A stretch of DNA of 64,000 nt. It comes from Egibacteraceae bacterium (lineage in GTDB: Bacteria > Actinomycetota > Nitriliruptoria > Euzebyales > Egibacteraceae). Where the stretch lies: contig JAUJMQ010000003.1 in assembly GCA_030446775.1 (NCBI GenBank), forward strand, positions 1 through 64,000, given 5' to 3'. The notes under the pieces were generated by a model, which made no database searches, had not been told where the DNA came from, and saw only the letters and a list, made by a program, of their open reading frames with translations. Made by a program: the position numbers and the translations under genes. This document shows positions 17,859 to 28,199 of this stretch, in pieces. Numbering within the stretch: position 1 is the stretch's first letter; every line of letters begins with the position of its first letter.

Positions 17859-19398
17859 TCAGGGCGGTGGCGTCGCGGGGTTGCGTTGCGACAGCGCGTC
17901 GGGCAGGGCGGCGATCACGTCGCTCGCGATGGTGTAGTCCGCGCCGACGCGCTCCGCGGCGATCCGTCCGCGCGCGCGCGTGCGCGAAGACGCCGGCGGC
18001 GGCGGCGGCGAACGGGTCCAGGCCCTTGGCCAGCAGCGCGCCGACGAGTCCGGACAGCACGTCGCCGGTGCCCGCGGTCGCGAGCGCGGGGGTGCCGCCG
18101 GGGCTGACCGCCACGGGTCCGTCGGGGCCCACGACGAGGGAGTCGTCGCCCTTGAGCACCACGACGGCGCCGCTTTGCCGCGCCACGGCCCGAGCCGATG
18201 CCAGGCGCCGCCGGCCGACCTCGTCGGATGTGGACTGCAGCAGCGTGGCGAGCTCGCCGGCGTGCGGGGTGAGCACGGTCGGCGCACCGCGGGCCCCGAG
18301 CGCGGCGAGGGCGTCCGGCCCGGCGTGCGCGTTGAGGCCGTCGGCGTCGAGCAGCAGCGGCACGTCGACGCTCGCCGCCACGGCACGGGCGAACGCGACG
18401 GCGCCGTCGGAGCGGCCGAGCCCGGGGCCGAGCACGACGGCGCCGGCCCGTCCGGCCAGCTCGGCGACGGCGCCGGCACCGTCGGCGGTGTGGGCGCCGT
18501 CGTGCTCGGGCAGCCCGCGGGCCATGGCCTCGAGCAGCCGCAACTCCATCGCCGGCACGGCCGACGCCGGCACGGCGACCTGCACGTACCCGGCGCCGGC
18601 GCGCATCGCGCCGAGCGCCGCCATGGTCGGCGCGCCGGTGAGCCCGCGCGAACCCCCCGCGACGACGACGACGCCGGAGGTGAACTTGGATCCGTCACGG
18701 GGCCGGGGCGGTACGAGGTCCAGGACGCGCTCGGTGATGAGCCCCGCGGTCCCCGGGGGCGGCTCCCCCGGCGGGATGCCGATGTCGACCACCCGGACCT
18801 CCCCGGCGGCGAACGCACCCGGCGCGACACACAGGCCGATCTTGAGGGCGTGGAACGTGACCGTGACCGTGGCGCGGACCGCCTCGCCGACGATCTCGCC
18901 CGTGGAGGCGTCCACCCCGGACGGGACGTCGCACGAGACGACCGGGGCACCGGCGCGGTTGATCCCGGCGATCGCGGCGTCCGCCGGTGCGCGCGGCGCG
19001 CCCGAGAAGCCGGTGCCGAAGATCGCGTCGACGACGACCGCCGCGCCGTCGAGGGCGGCGCGGCCGAACGGGGCCGGCGGCGGGCCGGGCAGCCGCTCGA
19101 GGTTCGTGCGGGCGTCGCCGGAGAAGGCCGGCAGCGGGGCGACCGTCAGGACGTCGACGTCGCGTCCCGCCGCGCGCAGCAGGCGCGCGGCGACCAAGCC
19201 GTCACCGCCGTTGTTGCCCCGTCCGACGACGATTCTGACCGGGCCGCCCGGTGCGGCGCCGGCGACGCTGTCGGCGAGCGCCGCGCCCGCACGTTCCATG
19301 AGGTCCAGACCGGCGACGCCCCGCTCGGCGGCGCCGGCGTCGGCGCGGCGCATCTCTCCGGCGTCGTAGAGCGCGTCGAGCCAGCCGGGAAGGGCCAT
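17859..19398 (-). CDS. nnrD: Bifunctional NAD(P)H-hydrate epimerase / ADP-dependent NAD(P)H-hydrate dehydratase (frameshifted near C terminus)
   Basis: Repairs damaged hydrated NAD(P)H. The N-terminal epimerase half shows IVVGRGNNGGDGLVAARLL and SCDVPSGVDASTG; the C-terminal dehydratase half shows GSRGLTGAPTMAALGAMRAGAGYV, LTPHAGELATLL, VVLKGDDSLV and ATAGTGDVLSGLVGALLAKG. The frame is lost in an alternating CG run near 17966-17985; the next frame supplies the expected ending RIAAERVGADYTIASDVIAAL. The ATG at 19398 gives MALPGWLDALYDAGEMR; earlier ORF starts are implausible. The fused form is standard in bacteria. Confidence 0.9.
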
Positions 19399-19460
19399 GC
19401 CGGGTAGCGTCTCCCCGCGGGCCGGCGCCGGCAAGCGCCGGCCCGCGGTCGACGCCACGG

Positions 19461-21551
19461 TCAGGTACCGATGCGGTAGCCCGTCGCCGTGCGGCTCTTG
19501 TAGATGAAGACCAGCGAGGGACGGGGCGGCAGGCCGGGGTCCCGGTCAGGCCAGTCGCTCACCGGAGGTTGCAGCGGCGAGCCGAACACCCCGCCCTCGC
19601 CGGGGTGCTGCACCGCGCAGAACAGCGTCTGGTTGTCGGGTGACAGCTCGGGACCGCAGGCCTCGGCGCCCTTCGGGACGGACAGGAACTGCTGCACGTG
19701 GCCGCGCTCCTCACCGAACGCCGGCACCGCGTGGAAGGCGTCGTTGAAGCCGATCGCGCGCGGCTGGCCGTCGGTCGCGATCCACACGTTGCCGCGGCGG
19801 TCGAACATCACGTTGTCGGGCGCCGCGATCGGGCTCACCAGCTCCGGAGGGAAGCCGGCGAAGTAGGTGTGGGGGTCGTCCGGGTCGCCGCACAGCAGGA
19901 AGATGCGCCAGGCGAACGCCGTGGCGGCGGCGTCGTCGCCCGCCTCCACCCATTCGATGACGTGCCCCCACCTGTTGTCCGCGCGGGGGTTGGCCTCGTC
20001 GACGCCCTGGTAGCGGGGCGTCTCGGGGTCGTCGACGAGCCGGCGGTCGGTGTTGTTGGTCAGCATCGCGTACACCGCGCCGGTCACGGGGTTGGGCTGG
20101 ATGTCCTCGGGCCGGTCCATCGCGGTGGCGCCGAGCAGGTCGGCGGCGCCGCGGGTGTTGATCAGCACGTCGGCCTGGCTGGCGAAGCCGTTCTCGGCGG
20201 TCAGCGGGCCCTCACCCTGGACCAGCGGCATCCAGGTGCCGATGCCCTCGCCGGTGGCGCCGACGTCGAACTTCGCGACGTACAGCGTGCCGGAGTCCAG
20301 CAGGTCCAGGTTGTGGGAGAGGTCGCCCTCGACGTACTGACCGTCGCTCACGAACTTGTAGATGTAGTCGAAGCGCTCGTCGTCGCCCATGTACACCGCG
20401 ACGCGGCCGTCGTCGGTCAGGCGCGTCGTGGCGCCCTCGTGCTTGAAGCGGCCGAGGGCGGTGCGCTTGCGCGGCGTGAAGTCCGGGTCGTAGGGGTTGA
20501 TCTCCACGACCCAGCCGAAGCGGAAGATCTCGTTGGGCTCCTTGCTCATGTCGAAGCGCGGGTGGTACCACTCCCACTTGCGCTCGCTGGTCGCCAGGCC
20601 CGCCTCGAGCTCCTCGATGGTGAACGACTCCAGGCCGTAGCGCTCGTGGATCGCCAGGAGCGGGTCGTCCTCCGGCAGCGACAGGTTGCCGAAGTACTGG
20701 TCGAAGTTCTCCTCGCAGGTCAGTACCGTGCCCCACGGGGTCGTGCCGCCGGCGCAGTTGTTCAGCATCCCCCGCACCATCGTCCCCGTCGGGTCGTACG
20801 ACGTCCGCATCCTCTCCGCGCCGGCGGCCGGACCGGTGATCTCCATCGGGGTCTCGGCGGTGATGCGGCGGTTGAAGCGCCCGCGCTGGATGTGGCGGTA
20901 ACCCCGGTACCGGCCGTTCCAGCGCTTGATCTGCAGGACCGAGCCGCCATGCGCGGCCATCTCGATGTCGACCTGCTCGCGGGTCGGCTGGTCGGGGTCG
21001 TAGTCGGGGAACATCAGCTCGGGGTTGGTGTACTCGTGGTTGACCCACAGCAGCCCGTGGCGGTTGCCGTTGCCCGCCGACCCGCGAGAGAAGAAGGCGA
21101 CATAGTCGTTGTTGTAGCCGAACTGTGCCGCCTGGGCCTGCGCGGTCTGGTGGTGGAAGTCCCACTCCGGAGCGCCGGGCAGCACCGGGTCGCCCCACTT
21201 GCGCAGGATGTCCCAGTCATAGCCGCGCGGGACGACGACGTCGTCGACGACGGTCGGCTCTATCGGCGTGAAGCGCAGCCCCGGGCGCGGCACGACGTCC
21301 GCGGCGGCGCCCGTGCTCGCCAGCGCCCGCTCGGTGCCGGTGAGGACGCTTCCCGCGGTCGACAGGACGATCGCCGAGGCGATGCCGCCCTTGAGGAACG
21401 AGCGGCGGCTCAACCCTCTGGCGACCACCTGCTCGAAGGTCTCGTTGCCGCTGCGGTTGGGCACCTGGGAGAAGCAGGCGTCGCCGCACTTCCAGCGACA
21501 GGTCTCGTGGCTGCCCGGGGTGGCGCTGAAGATCGGCAGGGAGGTCGTCAC
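19461..21551 (-). CDS. PhoX-family alkaline phosphatase (DUF839), Tat-exported
   Basis: Calcium/iron-dependent phosphatase acting outside the membrane on phosphate esters. The GTG at 21551 follows CAGGAG and gives MTTSLPIFSATPGS, then the conserved CRWKCGDACF segment seen in actinobacterial PhoX, then a Tat motif (SRRSFLKGG) and a hydrophobic stretch. The catalytic domain contains WVNHEYTNPELMF, NNCAGGTTPWGTVLTCEEN, ALGRFKHEGAT, RPEDIQPNPVTGAVYAMLTNN and APDNVMFDRRGNVWIATDG. The 696-residue length is normal. It is probably phosphate-regulated, but no Pho box is evident. Confidence 0.92.
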   Translation of the reverse strand: MTTSLPIFSATPGSHETCRWKCGDACFSQVPNRSGNETFEQVVARGLSRRSFLKGGIASAIVLSTAGSVLTGTERALASTGAAADVVPRPGLRFTPIEPTVVDDVVVPRGYDWDILRKWGDPVLPGAPEWDFHHQTAQAQAAQFGYNNDYVAFFSRGSAGNGNRHGLLWVNHEYTNPELMFPDYDPDQPTREQVDIEMAAHGGSVLQIKRWNGRYRGYRHIQRGRFNRRITAETPMEITGPAAGAERMRTSYDPTGTMVRGMLNNCAGGTTPWGTVLTCEENFDQYFGNLSLPEDDPLLAIHERYGLESFTIEELEAGLATSERKWEWYHPRFDMSKEPNEIFRFGWVVEINPYDPDFTPRKRTALGRFKHEGATTRLTDDGRVAVYMGDDERFDYIYKFVSDGQYVEGDLSHNLDLLDSGTLYVAKFDVGATGEGIGTWMPLVQGEGPLTAENGFASQADVLINTRGAADLLGATAMDRPEDIQPNPVTGAVYAMLTNNTDRRLVDDPETPRYQGVDEANPRADNRWGHVIEWVEAGDDAAATAFAWRIFLLCGDPDDPHTYFAGFPPELVSPIAAPDNVMFDRRGNVWIATDGQPRAIGFNDAFHAVPAFGEERGHVQQFLSVPKGAEACGPELSPDNQTLFCAVQHPGEGGVFGSPLQPPVSDWPDRDPGLPPRPSLVFIYKSRTATGYRIGT

Positions 21552-21838
21552 GCTCGTACTCCTGTCCTGGGGTCGATTCCTGGGGTCGATGTCGGGCCGG
21601 ACCCTCGCAGCCCCGCGTGGGCGAACGCTGACGCAGGGATGAACGGATGAGAATAGTCCCATGAAGGACCGGCGCGGGTCGCGGCAGGCACGCGCGGGTG
21701 CCACGATGCCGGCGTGAGCACGATGACGGCCGACCGGACACGGGCCGCCCCCGCGCACCGGCGGCACGCGCGCGTGCGCCACGCGGTCACCCCCCCTGCC
21801 GGAACCACCCGGGCGGCGTCCTGACCGGACCCTGCCGG

Positions 21839-22801
21839 GTGCTGACCGTCGACCCGAGGACGGCCGAGCCACACACGCTCGCGCCGGCGGCGGCGGTCCT
21901 GCGCCGCGGCGGCCTCGTCGCGTTCCCCACCGAGACGGTGTACGGGCTGGGGGCCGACGCGCGCTCGGCCGCGGCCGTGACCCGGGTCTTCGCGGCGAAG
22001 GGACGGCCCGCGGACAACCCGCTCATCGTCCACGTCGGCTCACTGGCCGCCGCCGAGCGGGTCGTCGCGTCGATGCCGCCGCTGGCCGCAGCGCTCGCCG
22101 CCCGCTGGTGGCCCGGCCCGCTGACGCTCGTGCTCGACGCGGCGCCCGGGCTTGCGGCTGCGACGACCGGCCGCCTGGCGACGGTGGCGGTGCGGGTCCC
22201 AGACCACCCGGTCGCCCTCGCGCTGCTGGCGGCGGCGGACCTGGCCGTGGCGGCACCGAGCGCGAACCGCTCCGGGCGGCCCAGCCCGACGACCGCCGCC
22301 CACGTCTGCACCGACCTGGGCGACGCGGTCGACCTCGTCGTCGACGGCGGCCCGTGCCGGGTCGGCGTGGAGTCCACCGTCGTCGACGCGCGCGGCAGCG
22401 CGCCGGTGGTCCTGCGCGAGGGCGCCGTGACCCGCGAGCAGCTGGGCCTCGGCGCGACCGACACCGGACCGGGCGACCTCGACGCGTCCCCCGGCACCCG
22501 CTACCGCCACTATGCGCCGGCGTGCCGTGTGGAGCTCGCCCCACCCGGCGAGGGGCCCGCCCGCGCGGCGACCCTCGCTGCCGGCGGCGAGACGGTGGGG
22601 CTCGTCGCCCGCCGTCCGGGGCAACCCCCCGTGCGCACCCTGGCCGTCGCGCGCGACACCGCCGACCTCGCCCGCGCCCTGTACGGTGCGCTGCGTGCCG
22701 CCGAGGCCGCCGGCGTGGACGTCGTCGTCGTCGAGGGCGTGGCGGACACGGGCCTCGGCCGCGCCGTCATGGACCGCCTCCGGCGCGCCGCCGCCCGGTG
22801 A
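21839..22801 (+). CDS. L-threonylcarbamoyladenylate synthase, Sua5 type
   Basis: Makes threonylcarbamoyl-AMP, the first step of the t6A modification at tRNA position 37. The YrdC fold is clear: GGLVAFPTETVYGLGADA, VFAAKGRPADNPLIVHV, WWPGPLTLVL and APSANRSGRPSPTTAAHV. VGVESTVVDAR precedes a C-terminal Sua5 domain (PGTRYRHYAPACRVEL...), giving 320 residues, so this is the longer Sua5 rather than the short TsaC form. The GTG at 21839 was chosen because the ORF-track start is too far upstream. No clear ribosome binding site is visible. Confidence 0.9.
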   Translation: MLTVDPRTAEPHTLAPAAAVLRRGGLVAFPTETVYGLGADARSAAAVTRVFAAKGRPADNPLIVHVGSLAAAERVVASMPPLAAALAARWWPGPLTLVLDAAPGLAAATTGRLATVAVRVPDHPVALALLAAADLAVAAPSANRSGRPSPTTAAHVCTDLGDAVDLVVDGGPCRVGVESTVVDARGSAPVVLREGAVTREQLGLGATDTGPGDLDASPGTRYRHYAPACRVELAPPGEGPARAATLAAGGETVGLVARRPGQPPVRTLAVARDTADLARALYGALRAAEAAGVDVVVVEGVADTGLGRAVMDRLRRAAAR

Positions 22802-22825
22802 CCGGGGCCCGGGCCCCAGGCGCGG

Positions 22826-23521
22826 CTACTCCAGGTTGGCGCGCAGGAACTGCAGCGTGAGCTCCCAGGCACGGGCTGCGTGCTCGGCGGAGTAGGCCTC
22901 GGGGCGGTCGTCGTTGAAGAAGGCGTGGCCGGCGCCCCGGTAGAAGTGGAAGGTGACCTCGACGCCGGCCTGCTCGTGGATGGTCGCCTCGAGGTCGCGC
23001 GCCTTGTCCGGCGACGCGCCCTCGTCCTCCTCACCGAAGTGGCCCAGCACCGGCCCGGTGATGCCCGACAGGTCCGGGACGTCACCCGCGAAGACGCTGT
23101 AGAACGGGACGGTCGCGCCGACCTTGTCCCCGTTGCGGGCGGCGAGTACGAGCACGAGCCCGCCGCCCATGCAGAAGCCGATGGCGCCGATCCGGTCGCC
23201 GGTGACCGCGTCGGAGCCGAGCAGGTAGTCGACCGCGCCGCTCATGTCGCGCGCCGCCCGCTCGATGTCGAGCTCCATCATGAGCTTGCCGGCCTCGTCG
23301 GGCTCGGTGGTCTTCTCGCCGTGGAACAGGTCGGGGGCCAGGGCGACGAAGCCCTCCCCCGCCAGGCGGTCGCAGAGGTCGCGGATGTGGTCGACGAGCC
23401 CCCACCACTCCTGGATCACGACGACCCCGGGGCCGCTGCCGGCCGGCGGTATCGCGAGGTACCCGTCGGCGGTGGCGCCGTTGCTGCGGAACTGCACCGA
23501 CGAACCTGCGCGCTCAGCCAT
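22826..23521 (-). CDS. Dienelactone hydrolase family protein
   Basis: Alpha/beta hydrolase with a cysteine nucleophile: IGAIGFCMGGGLVLVLAA (nucleophile elbow), LGHFGEEDEGASPD (acid region) and YRGAGHAFFND (catalytic His). VVVIQEWWGLVDHIRDLCDRLAGEGF is the typical N-terminal strand-helix. The length is 231 residues. It is convergent with the Sua5 gene. The substrate is unknown; homologs act on dienelactones in aromatic degradation, but no such pathway lies nearby. Confidence 0.92.
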   Translation of the reverse strand: MAERAGSSVQFRSNGATADGYLAIPPAGSGPGVVVIQEWWGLVDHIRDLCDRLAGEGFVALAPDLFHGEKTTEPDEAGKLMMELDIERAARDMSGAVDYLLGSDAVTGDRIGAIGFCMGGGLVLVLAARNGDKVGATVPFYSVFAGDVPDLSGITGPVLGHFGEEDEGASPDKARDLEATIHEQAGVEVTFHFYRGAGHAFFNDDRPEAYSAEHAARAWELTLQFLRANLE

Positions 23522-23607
23522 GATCTCCCTGTCGCCGTCGAGCTGACGGCGCGCACTCTAAAGCCGCGCGACCGTGCGCCGGAGCCGCCTTCGCCGCCGG
23601 CCGTGCG

Positions 23608-24042
23608 TCAGCGGCGGGCGCGCGCCGACCACACGGGTGTCCCCCGGTAGGCCAGCGCGGCCGGGAACTCCCCGACGACGCGCTCGTCGACGCCGGCGAG
23701 GGCTGCGGCGCTGGCGATGTCGCCGGGACCGGCGTCGCCGGCGACGTACCCCCGCAGGACGGCGACGAACTCCTCGACGAACAGCGGATAGGCGACGTCG
23801 ACGACGCGGCCGGACACGTCGAGCCACAGATGGTCGACCTCGCTGCCGCGCAGGTCCAGCCCGCCGCGGTACACCGTCGAGCGCAACCCCAGCTCCTCGG
23901 CGATCGCGGCGACGCGCCGGACGCAACCGCGCGCGTCGAGCGCCGAGAACGGCTCACGGCCGTGCTCGTCGACCAGACGGACCCGCAGCGCCCGCGCCGT
24001 GGGCGCCGGGAGCGGCTGCGACCGGAACGCGACGGTGCGCAT
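23608..24042 (-). CDS. Hypothetical protein, 144 residues
   Basis: The ATG at 24042 follows GAGGAGGAA and begins MRTVAFRSQPLPAPTARALRV. The protein has a compact acidic composition without membrane segments; DHLWLDVSGRVVDVAYPLFVEEFVAVLRGYVAGD suggests a mixed alpha/beta fold. No cysteine or histidine cluster is seen. It lies between dienelactone hydrolase and the RecD2-like helicase gene on the same strand. I do not recognise the family. The ORF-track start at 24129 adds a non-conserved-looking tail. Confidence 0.75.
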   Translation of the reverse strand: MRTVAFRSQPLPAPTARALRVRLVDEHGREPFSALDARGCVRRVAAIAEELGLRSTVYRGGLDLRGSEVDHLWLDVSGRVVDVAYPLFVEEFVAVLRGYVAGDAGPGDIASAAALAGVDERVVGEFPAALAYRGTPVWSARARR

Positions 24043-24135
24043 CGCACTTTCCTCCTCGACGGCCGAGCTCCCGCAGTATCCGTCGGCGGGAGGCCCGCGT
24101 TGTTGCACGTTCATTCCACCCTGGCTCACCCTCGC

Positions 24136-26331
24136 TCACCCTCGCCCACCCGGCCGAGCGCCGACCGCGACCCGTGGGTCGAGCTCGCCGGCGGCCTCGA
24201 CGAGCCGGTCGACCAGGCACGTGCGCCGGCGCCGCGCGCCGGAGCCGAGCCGGCGGGCTGCCGTCGCCACGAGACCGGCGTCGCCGACGAGCAGCAGCCC
24301 CACCCGGGCACGCGTCACCGCGGTGTAGACGAGCTCGCGCCACAGCATCGCACGGTGGGCGCCGTCGAGGACGAGCACGACGACCGGCCACTCCCCGCCC
24401 TGCGCCTTGTGCACGGTCAGGCACCACGCGGGGGCCAGGTCGCCGGCACGCGCGGCGTCGTAGGTGACCGTCCCGGACGGGAACGCGACCTCGACGGTGC
24501 GCTGGCCGGCGTCGGTCGCCACCACCTCCCCGATGTCGCCGTTGGCGACGTCCAGCTCGGCGTCGTTGCGCGTCTGCACGACACGATCGCCCTCGTGCAG
24601 CCCGCTGACCGCCCGCCGCCCGTTCGCCGGGTTCAGCCGCTCCTTGAGCCGCTCGTTGAGGCGGTCGACGCCGCCGGCGCCCCGGTACATCGGCGCGAGG
24701 ACCTGCACCTGGGACGGCTGGAGGTCGTAGAACGCGGGTGCACGGACCGCCACGATCTCGGCGACCCGGTCGGCGAGGTGCACGGGGTGCTCCGCGACGA
24801 CGAAGACGTCGCCGTCGCGCCCCGGCAACGGCGGTACCGAGCCGGCGTTGATCTCGTGCGCCAGGGTGACGATGCGACTGGCGGCCGCCTGCCGGTGGAT
24901 GCGGGTCAGCCGCACCGACTCGACGACGCCGCTGAGGCGCTCGTCGAGCAGGTCGCGCAGGACGGCGCCGGGCCCGACCGACGGCAGCTGGTCCGCGTCG
25001 CCCACCAGCAGCAGGTGCGCGCCGTCGTCCACGGCCGCGACGAGGGCGGCCGCGAGCGCGGTGTCGGCCATCGACCACTCGTCGGCGACCACGACGTCGA
25101 AGGGCAGCCGGCGCTCGGGGCCGTAGCCGAACGCGAAGCCGACCCCCTCGTCGGGCCGGCCGCGCGCCTCAAGCAGCCGGTGGATCGTCCCGGCCGGCCG
25201 GCCGGTCATCTCCTCCATGCGCTTGGCAGCCCGCCCGGTGGGCGCGCACAGCGCCAGGTTCAGCCCGCTCGCCTCGCAGACGGCGGCCAGTGCGACGATC
25301 GTGCGTGTCTTGCCGGTGCCGGGACCGCCGGACAGGACCGACACGGGGCTCGTGAGCGCCGCGCGTACCGCGCAGCGCTGCTCGTCGGTGAGATCCGTGT
25401 CGAGCGCGGCCTCGCGCGCCGCGGCCGGCAGCGCGGACCGGGCCCGCAGCAGCCTGGCGAGCTCCGCCGCGAGTGCCCGCTCGGCATGCAGCTCTGCGGG
25501 CGCCACACCAGTCCACGGTCGTCGGCCAACGCCTTGCCGGCCAAGGCACGCTGCAGGCCGCGGCGCGCGTCGACAACATCGACGCCGAGCAGCCGGGCGG
25601 CCTCCGTGACGACCTCGTCGGGTGGCGAGGCCAGGTGCCCGCCGCGGCCGCAGCACTCCGCTGCGCCGCGACGGCGCCGGCCGCCAGGCGCCGCACGTCC
25701 AGCCGGTCCAGGCCCGCGGCGCGCGCGAGCGCCTCGGCGTGCGCCCAGCGCGCGCCGCGCACATCGAGCAGCGCGTAGGGATCCCGCGCCAAGACCTCGG
25801 CGGCACCCTCGCCGAACGTCCGCTGCACCGCCAGCGCGACACCGGCGGGCACGCCGGCGCCGGTGAGCTCGGCGACGAGTCCCGCCAGCGCGCCCGCACC
25901 CCGCCAGGCCTCGCCGATCGCGTGGGCGAGGGTGGCGCTGATCCCGGACACCTCCGACAGCCGCCCGGGGTCGGAGGTCGCGACCTCGCCGAACGTCAGC
26001 CCGAACGCGGTGACGAGCCGGCGCGCGCGGACCTCGCCGACCCCGGGAAGCGGTCGGACGCCAGGAACGCGACCAGACCGTCGGCGCTGCGGGGCGGCGC
26101 CTGCTCGTAGGCGAGCGCCTCGAAGGTCGGCCCGTAGCGCTCGGACTCGACCCAGCGCCCGACGAGCCGCACCGACTGGCCGGGGACGAGCGCCGCCAGC
26201 GGTCCGGTGGCGCGGGCCCCGTCGTGCTCTTCGCCGGGCGCCGACAGCTCGACGACCCCGAAGCCGGAGTCGGGGTTGCAGAACACGACCGCCGCGACCT
26301 CACCCTGCAGCTCGTCGGCGTCGGCGGCCAT
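24136..26331 (-). CDS. RecD2-like SF1B DNA helicase (three frameshifts)
   Basis: ATP-dependent 5'-3' helicase of the RecD/Tra family. N-terminal OB-like region (GEVAAVVFCNPDSGFGVVEL), helix-hairpin-helix region (DPGRLSEVSGISATLAHAI), then motor motifs: Walker A SGGPGTGKTRTIV, motif II VVADEWSMAD, motif III LVGDADQLPSVGPG, motif V LTVHKAQGGEWPVVV and motif VI YTAVTRARVGLLLVG. The reading frame changes near 26040, 25655 and 25500, each explained by one base in a G/C run; reassembled length is about 730 residues, normal for RecD2. Motif II has Trp where Ala/Ser is usual. No recB or recC nearby supports the stand-alone type. Confidence 0.85.
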
Positions 26332-26394
26332 GCCGGCGAGTGTGCCAGGCGGCTGGGACGCCTCACGCCAGCGTCCACAGCCGGGCTGCCGGGC

Positions 26395-27162
26395 TCACCC
26401 GGCGGCGTCGGAGCGGACCTGCATGTCGACGTCGGTGACGCCCTCGACCTCGGCGACGACGGCGCGCAGATCCTCCTCGTCGAAGCCCGGCGGCACCGAC
26501 CCGCGCACAAAGACCGTGGACTCCACGACGTTGACGACGACCGGCGGAAGCGCGGCGGTCCGGGGGTCAGTGCGCAGGGCTGAACGGATCCGCGCGTCCA
26601 GGAGGCCGGCTCGGGAACGCTCTCGGTGGCCGGCCCCGCGCCGCCCGGGTCGGCGGCCACGGAGGCGAGGTCGGCGGACTCCGCCTCGAGCGGATCGGCG
26701 ACGAGGCCGCCCGTCGCGGGGCCGCCGACGTCGAGTCCCTCAGACCACTCGGCGTCCTCGCGCCGAGCGGCCGCCAGACGCGCCACGGCGAAGCCGACAC
26801 CGACGCCGAGCAGGCCGAGCAGCCACACGGGGAAGCGTCGCTTGGGCGGCGTGAGGTTCATCCGCTCGGCTGCGCCGGACTCCGTCAGCCAGGCCCCGAG
26901 GCGGTCGTAGGTGCGGTCGCCCGCCGTCCGGGCCGCCTCGACGGCCTGTTGGGTCGCGGGCGCGTCGCGCAGCCGCGCCTTGAGCTCGGCGGCGCGCTCG
27001 TCCAGACCGCTGTCGTGCAGCTTCTCCCGAGCGAGCCGGGCGAGCTCGGCGCGCTTGGCCGCTGCCGCACGCACGGCCTCGAGCTTCGGCCGCCCGCGCA
27101 CGCGCCGCGGCCTCGGCGGCGCGGTCGGAGACCGCCTGCGCCGTTCGTGCTCTGCGCTTCAT
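26395..27162 (-). CDS. Membrane protein with a C-terminal BON-like domain (two frameshifts)
   Basis: The ATG at 27162 starts MKRRARTAQAVSDRAAEAAAR; a frameshift near 27095 leads to GRPKLEAVRAAAAKRAELARLAREKL, a charged helical region. One membrane helix (FPVWLLGLLGVGVGFAVARL) follows near residue 110, then an acidic linker. Another frameshift near 26610 leads to DARIRSALRTDPRT, VVVNVVESTVFVRGSVPP and EVEGVTDVDMQVRSDA, a pattern like the BON phospholipid/membrane-associating domain. Total is about 255 residues. The role is unknown; BON domains often sit in envelope-stress or osmotic proteins. Confidence 0.65.
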
Positions 27163-27207
27163 CGTGGACCCCTTGGTCGTGGTGTGCGTCGCGTCGTGGT
27201 GTGACTC

Positions 27208-28095
27208 GTGGTGTGGGTCGTGGTGGCGCCGTCGCCGTGCGCCGTCGCGGCGACGCCGAGTCCGGATCTCTCGACCTACCCGGCGGCCCCCGGCGGAAAC
27301 GGGAGCCGGCCGTCACACTGGGCCGCCGTGGCCGCCGCCCGCCTGCTCCTCGCTGTGCTCGTCACCGCTGTGCTGGTGCGCGCCGCGCGCACGGCGTGGC
27401 TCCAGCGCCGACTCGCACTCACCGTGTGGGGGCGCATCCGGCCGCGCCACATCGCCGGCAGCGCGGCCCTGGCGGTGGTCGTCGTGTCGGTCGCCGTGGG
27501 CCTGTCGGTCGCGGTCCCGGCGACCGGCTTGGGCCTGGGCAGCGTCCTGGGCCTGACCGGCAACGCGGTCTTCGCCCCGATCGAGGAGGCCGCCAGCCGC
27601 AGCGGAGCCGCCTCGCCGCTGACCGGCGGCGCCGGCGGGGTGAGCTGGCCCCTGAGCGCGGGCACTGCAGCGTTCCTGCTGCTGGTTGCGGCGCTGTTCC
27701 CGTGGCTGGCCTACGCCGAGGAGCGCACGTTCCGGATGGGCCTGGAGCACGCCGGCCTGCTGGCCCAGGTCCGCTCGGCGCTGCGCTTCGGGCTCGTGCA
27801 TCTCGTCATGCTGATCCCCGTCGCGGCGGCGCTGGCCATCGGCGTCGCCGGGTTCGCCTACGGCCGGATCTACCGCCGCGCGTACTTCCGGGCGCTGCAG
27901 CGACCCGGGCCGCGGCCGGGCGCGCCGGCCGGCCCTGCGACCGTCATCGCGCCCGAAGCGGCGGTGCTGGCGGCCTCCCCCACCGCCGCCCGCGAAGCGG
28001 CGGTGCTGGCGGCGACGGTGTGGCACGCGACCTTCAACACCCTGATCGTCGGGGTCGTGCTGTTCATCGTCCTCGCCGGCGGCCTGTCGGCCTGA
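27208..28095 (+). CDS. CPBP-like (Abi family) membrane protein
   Basis: Polytopic membrane protein with at least five hydrophobic helices. Motifs match the CPBP intramembrane protease family: EERTFRMG (EExxxR), FGLVHLVM (FxxxH) and WHATFNT near the C terminus. The motif order and spacing fit, although the loop between the last two motifs is long and Pro/Ala-rich, with two copies of EAAVLAA. The start is uncertain: GTG 27208 or GTG 27328 (VAAARLLLAVLV), which begins at the first helix. The substrate is unknown. It is convergent with the saccharopine-dehydrogenase-family gene. Confidence 0.7.
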   Translation: MVWVVVAPSPCAVAATPSPDLSTYPAAPGGNGSRPSHWAAVAAARLLLAVLVTAVLVRAARTAWLQRRLALTVWGRIRPRHIAGSAALAVVVVSVAVGLSVAVPATGLGLGSVLGLTGNAVFAPIEEAASRSGAASPLTGGAGGVSWPLSAGTAAFLLLVAALFPWLAYAEERTFRMGLEHAGLLAQVRSALRFGLVHLVMLIPVAAALAIGVAGFAYGRIYRRAYFRALQRPGPRPGAPAGPATVIAPEAAVLAASPTAAREAAVLAATVWHATFNTLIVGVVLFIVLAGGLSA

Positions 28096-28121
28096 CCGGC
28101 GACAGCGTCACCGCGGCGCCG

Positions 28122-28179
28122 CCCCCGCCGAGAAGGATCGGTCACGCATTCGTGACCAAGCCTTCTCGATGGGCGGGGG
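28122..28179. repeat. Compound stem-loop, copy B (GGTCACG/CGTGACC family)
   Basis: Three nested stems: CCCCCGCC/GGCGGGGG, CGAGAAGG/CCTTCTCG and GGTCACG/CGTGACC around a CATT loop. It lies between the convergent CPBP-like and saccharopine-dehydrogenase-family genes and shares GAGAAGG...GGTCACG...CGTGACCAAG with copy A at 17818-17858. Most likely a bidirectional terminator. Confidence 0.8.
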
Positions 28180-28199
28180 AGCTGGCCCCACCGGGCGCC